From assembly GCA_936450465.1 (NCBI GenBank), contig OW388302.1, forward strand, positions 55,618,959 through 55,682,958: DNA of 64,000 bases. Reading direction: 5' to 3'. Each line of letters starts with the position of its first letter. Within the stretch, counting starts at the first letter, position 1. A program made the position numbers and the translations under genes. The stretch is from Gibbula magus (lineage: Eukaryota > Mollusca > Gastropoda > Trochida > Trochidae). This document shows positions 59,286 through 64,000 of the stretch, piece by piece. The notes below the pieces were generated by a model. It did not search any database. It worked only from the letters and a program-made list of their open reading frames with translations, and was not told the DNA's origin.

Positions 59286-60963
59286 CGCGTGGCGATTTGG
59301 CTGACGCCAACAGCGCATTGTTCAAAATGCACTGTCAAAACGACATCTCCTGATCTTCGACAAGCGATATCTCCTGTGGAACCCAGTTTTGGATGATAAG
59401 TCACTATGGGCACTGTCATTTTTTTGGGGAAAATATCATCAATAAAGTCATACATAACATGTAACTTATGTTTCGGAACCAGAGAACAAGACTTACCACG
59501 TGACCATTGTTAATTTGCGGAAAACTCGCCTTTGCCGTTCGTAATCAATGCGTATTAATTATTATTAAAAACATATTTATAACAAATAAATACTTTTGAA
59601 TAACGATGAATCCCGGGATTTTACAGATTCCAATAATTCTTTAGTTTTGGTCGAAATAAAAGAAATCCTGTCTTCATCTTGATTAGTTTGCTCTAAAACG
59701 AAACGAAATATTATTTCTGTCTGCAAACGCGTCAGGTGACCGCCGCAGCTCACAACACAACCGGACTATTTGATGCAAAATCGTACATTACCCGAGGAGC
59801 AAGAAAAGCGAATTGACCTCATACACGATCCGAAGTTAGGAAACAATACGCACGTGGTATTTTATTTCGGATCCAATTATATTGTGCTCGTTGCCGGTGT
59901 CAGACTCTCCGGGAAAATGACAATCCTCCCGCTAACCAGCTCAAAGGTTGCAAAATCGTACACTTGATTACACGAAGCAGCAAATTTTCGGATCCCGTAA
60001 ATAACTTCGGATCGTCACGGAAAATTTTAGCCGTGCATTTGGTATTCGGATTGCTCGGATTTATCGGAGGTTAACCGCTTGCGCTGTTGTAAGCGGGACA
60101 TTGAGACAGCTGCAGCGTTAGTAGTCACTTGTTGAACGATCGCGAGTGCTTGGCGCATACAGACTCAGTTGTCAGCGCTTTTTACGATACGGACCTCGCT
60201 TAGTAGTGACGTACGTGTAGGTAGGTAGTCCACCCAAGATAAAACATTGTAACATGATTTCGGTGTATCCTTGATTCTGATTGGTTGATTTGCCTATGTT
60301 GAATGACAATGAATACCCGCAAATTAGTTGGGGCGAATCACCGCGAACATATACATCATGTTCACAAGATCCGGCCCGACTCAAAATTTTATTTTTCTAT
60401 TTCTCTTAATATGTGCCCCTTCCTCAAATTTGACAGGTGGCATTGTCATTTTCTAACCTGTGTATAGCAGTATAGGTAACAAATAACTCTCAAAATTAAT
60501 TAATTTCGAGTAACTGAAATGTTTTCAACTAGTAAGATTTGTCAAAGTTTGACGCCTTCTTCCATGCGGTTGTGTTTACCGAATGCCGTTGCCATAGCAT
60601 GACGTCATAGTAATCATCCGTTTTGACGTCACAATGCTAGCGTCATTGTCACAATGGGTTAGGGCAAGTTTAAGATTTTTGTTCCTAGGTATTTTACTGT
60701 GTTGATGTCGTAGATAAATGTTTATCGCCATCTAAAATGATACGTGAATATTGTGAAGTGAACAAACTTGAGTGACACTGTTTGAGCTTATGTGTAAATT
60801 GTTGCTAATGTAAATATTACGCCGAGCATTTACATTTGTTTTGACCTGACCACACCTCTTACAAAAATGGAACAGTCGCAAAGTCCTTTCCACTCAGAGA
60901 TAGGTACGCAAAAAGAGAGTTCGTTTCAAAACGCCTGATAACTAACGGTCATGTTACAATATT
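59286..60963. other. Intergenic sequence, no gene seen
   Basis: Short open frames only. Two TGACGTCA-type sites lie near 60,600-60,625 (see findings). Confidence 0.45.
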
Positions 60964-61100
60964 GATAAATAGTTGCGTTTGTAAAATTTCCGCAAATTTC
61001 AGCGTTTAAAACCTCCGGCTAACGCCGTCGGTTTTAAACTAAATTTGCGGGTGTTGAATAGCAATGAATCCCGGAAATTTTACAAACGCAACTATTTATC
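60964..61100. mobile_element. Foldback element (137 bp)
   Basis: gataaatagttgcgtttgta plus aaatttccg at the left is the reverse complement of cggaaattttac plus aaacgcaactatttatc at the right. An inner stem cgcaaattt / aaatttgcg and gtttaaaacc / ggttttaaac follows. A clear target duplication is not visible. Confidence 0.82.
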
Positions 61101-62239
61101 TTATAATTGACAGTTTAGACCAGTGACATCATTGCAAATCACATGAAATTTCCTTCTCTCAATGGAGTGCATTGTATTAGAATGTAAACACCGTATTGTA
61201 TGACAAACATAGTTAGCGATATTTTAAAATTTTGAAATAATATAAAACAATTAAAATATCCCTATCTTTTATGTCAAGTATAAAAGAAAGGGGACAGAAT
61301 ATAGAATCTTGATAAACGCTTTAGTATTAAATTATAAGATAAATGGTTACTTACATACGTAAGTAAACTTACCGTGATTCAACAACACCCGTAAATTTAG
61401 ATTAAAACCCACCCTGGACACAATGACATAAACCAGCGGTAGGCCCTACTTATGATTCTACTCTACTCTCAATGCGAGTCAGATGGACTAAATAAATAAA
61501 CTCGCAAAAATATAGTTGTAAGTCAATATTGTAATGTGACTTATGACATTATGGGCTATCAATGTCCAGTGTCAATAAACGCACTTCTCCTAGTAGTGTA
61601 GAAAATGTGTGCAAAGTTTGAAAAGAATCAGATGAAAATTGTTTCTGTGATCGGTTGGACAGAAAATGACTTAAAATGCAGGAATAATCGATAGTTTACC
61701 TTCATATCAAATATGAGAATATTCAGTAAAAATTAAATTATTAAAGCAATTTAAAGGCGCTGTATAAGTGCTCACACAAAAAGGCAAATAAGTTTTCCCA
61801 ATGACTAAATAAATCTCGCGAATCAATAAAAAGCTGAAACGAATATTCACTGTTCATCGAAAATATGTTAATGTGTTCACATTAAAATTGCCGCTCGAAG
61901 GTTGTTCATGATCATGTGATGTGACTGATGTAGCGATACCTTTTTGGCGCTGTAGCACGTTTTACTTACTGAATTAAATTGATCTCACGAAAATAAAAAT
62001 AATTATTACTCAACCGTGGTGAGATCACTCATTAGATAACAGAGTCGGTTACAAACATGTGTGATACCACTGCGTGCTGCCGTAACGTCATAATCGACCC
62101 GTGACGTTATAGTCGTTTTGGATTGACGTCACAATATTAGGCGCTCGACTGCAATAGCGGGTGACCTTTTTGCAAGTGAGCGTCACTAAAAACGACTTTC
62201 TTGCAATTCAGCGCTATTTACATCATTTAGTAATAAATA
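61101..62239. other. Intergenic sequence, no gene seen
   Basis: No supported coding or RNA feature. Confidence 0.45.
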
Positions 62240-62385
62240 AAATACTTAACTCGGTCCCGTTTGGTAACATGTTTATGAAACTCGTGAATGACATCGGTAT
62301 TTAACTCGCTTTCGCTCGTTAAAATACCAAACCATTCACTCATTTCATAAACATGTTGTCAAACGGGACATCGTTTAGTATTACA
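62240..62385. mobile_element. Foldback element (about 146 bp)
   Basis: cccgtttggtaacatgttta plus tgaaa and its inverted partner tttcataaacatgttg plus tcaaacggg form the stem. Inner arms ggtattttaac and outer aatact / agtatt extend it. The loop is the cgctttcgctcg region. Confidence 0.8.
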
Positions 62386-64000
62386 TATTTTTATATACTA
62401 GGATTTACGCGTCAATACTTAGGTCTTCAAGACTTCTGATTGACCTTGAACTCCACGTTGGACTCTCGGTTATTCATCAGTTTCTCTGCTTCAAAATGAG
62501 CTATCAAACATGTCTCTATCTTCATTAGTTATTTTACAAAAAATCTCCAAAGAACATTCCCCTCTGAAAATGGAAAAATCACATATTAATGGACCCCTAC
62601 ATGATCTATCTCATGATTAAGTCAAAATGGTTAATGTTTTCATACTAATGTGTAAAATAGATAATGTTGTGCTTTAATTTTCACTTAAGTAGATGTACAG
62701 TAATCATCATTTAGATTGCATACATAAGTAATACGTTATGTTGTTGTGAATATTCAAGAACATACTGCATTCTTAAATTTGGACCCTAGACAACGTTTGC
62801 GATGTTCGGAGCTTAACTATCATCTTTTGACGAAAGGGTTCAACAGAAAGTTGTTGTTCATGAAATTGTGCAGGTAGGTGTGAATAAAATTTCAATAGAA
62901 TAATTAGTTAAGCAGTTCTGGCGATGGCGATTTTCGAAGAATGACAATCTTCTATGACCTGTCACATGTAAACTATGACAAATACATACTTGAAATTTAT
63001 TAACATTCGTTTCTACTTCCAAATGAGCTATTCATCCTGTTGCTATCTTCAGTGGTTTACGATCAATAATCCTCCAAAGTACACACCCCTCGAAAAAGCT
63101 CAAAATCACAAAATTTTACTTTTTTGGGAATACGTCCCAATCGGCTCAAACTATCAACTTTTACATGATATTGATCTAAAGTTGGATGTTTTGGACTAGT
63201 TATTGAGTTTTAATATGAGCCCATACATATCTGTATGTATTGCTGTGATTTAGAAGAACCACGAAATTGTACAAGATTTTCAGTTTTTTTTTCGAAATAG
63301 CAATACATCTATATTATTACGGCCGAAAGTCACTATAGGCCTTATGGACGGGGAATGTTGTTGACCACATTTTGATGAATGTTTTGTGAAATTATCTTGA
63401 ATAGTTTTCGAGCTTTGAAGTTTGAAATTCAAGGAGAGATAACTCACGAAAGAAGTCGAAAATAAAAAAAGTGGCTCGTCTGTTTCCAGACCTGGCCACA
63501 TGTTATCATCCCTGAAAATTTCAGCGCAGCGGTTACTTCGGAAAACTCTGGACAAAATCGGTAAAAAAGACCAAAGTAATTTCAATAGGTCTTGAAGACC
63601 TAATCATAATTGGACACTTATATTGCGCCTTTTCCACACCCTAAGATATGCTCAAAGCGCTACAATTAGCCGAAATGGTCAATAGGTGTTACCAATGGCT
63701 AATACTCCTGAATCAATACAAAAGAGTTCCAAAACGAACGGACCTTGTTCGGTTAAGCCATGCGAGTCCAATTCACGTCGAGCGGCCATTTTAATGTGTT
63801 AATGTAGTTCAAGTGATCTGACCGCTGTAGCGATACCTAAACACTCAAAGTAGAGTTTTGAATATGATACCACGATAATATGGTCAATTATCTTGTTGTC
63901 TGAACTTTCAACTTTGCATAAGACCTACAAATCTACCCCTCACACTGAAGAGTTCCACTGTCGCTTAATTAGTCGCGCTATTTTTTTTCAATTCGGATTA
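62386..64000. other. Intergenic sequence, no gene seen
   Basis: A 101-codon minus frame at 63,280-63,585 has no recognised domain. About 63,618-63,665 (tatattgcgccttttccaca, then tgctcaaagcgctacaatt) resembles a dispersed non-coding repeat found, from memory, in many marine animals. Confidence 0.4.

Noticed and set aside
63280..63585. 101-codon minus-strand frame near the right edge
   Set aside because: No domain, no splice or start support, and the surrounding sequence looks like a dispersed repeat.

Overview
This is a piece of an animal nuclear genome, most likely a mollusc (bivalve or gastropod). The evidence is spliced genes with GT/AG introns, a tRNA-derived SINE, a LINE, a BEL/Pao retrotransposon remnant, many foldback MITEs, a very high minisatellite load, and secreted Cys-rich and ankyrin-repeat genes. 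The mollusc assignment is inference; no species is claimed.

Layout. (1) Positions 1-24,801 are one uninterrupted satellite with a 33-bp unit (about 730 units). It is organised into nested higher-order repeats of about 3,162, 3,070 and 2,773/2,575 bp. One tRNA-derived SINE jumped into the array, leaving an 11-bp target-site duplication, and was then copied with its surroundings. (2) 24.8-28.1 kb holds an orphan Cys-rich exon (minus strand), a TTAA-flanked MITE and an 18-bp minisatellite. (3) 28.1-44.9 kb is a large inverted duplication. Two near-identical two-exon genes (714 and 712 codons; Cys-rich leader plus about 17 ankyrin repeats) point towards each other across a 6-kb core. The core holds a degenerate LINE bracketed by 355-bp direct repeats and a broken BEL/Pao integrase region. 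(4) 44.7-52.85 kb is an eight-exon minus-strand gene that I assembled from splice sites. It encodes 240 residues: signal peptide, two LU (Ly6/uPAR, three-finger) domains and an LDL-receptor class A-like tail. All exon phases agree. A decayed copy of its last exon lies at the far end of the other duplication arm, so the ancestral order was LU/LDLa gene followed by ankyrin gene. (5) 53-64 kb is gene-poor: a 47-bp minisatellite, a (CT)n tract, several foldback elements and one doubtful coding exon.

The most unusual theme is that minisatellites repeatedly sit on exon edges. The 62-bp repeat of the ankyrin genes is the last part of exon 1 plus its splice donor, copied many times into the intron. 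The acceptor side of the same intron is also repeated. The LU/LDLa gene has a triplicated splice donor after exon 5. Its stop codon and last six codons lie inside the first unit of a 41-bp repeat that carries an AATAAA poly(A) signal in almost every copy. Whether this changes splicing or 3'-end choice cannot be told from sequence alone.

The 33-bp satellite is open in two minus-strand frames over long distances (up to 903 codons of an 11-residue repeat). I treat this as probably passive, because two frames are open at once, but it deserves an RNA test.
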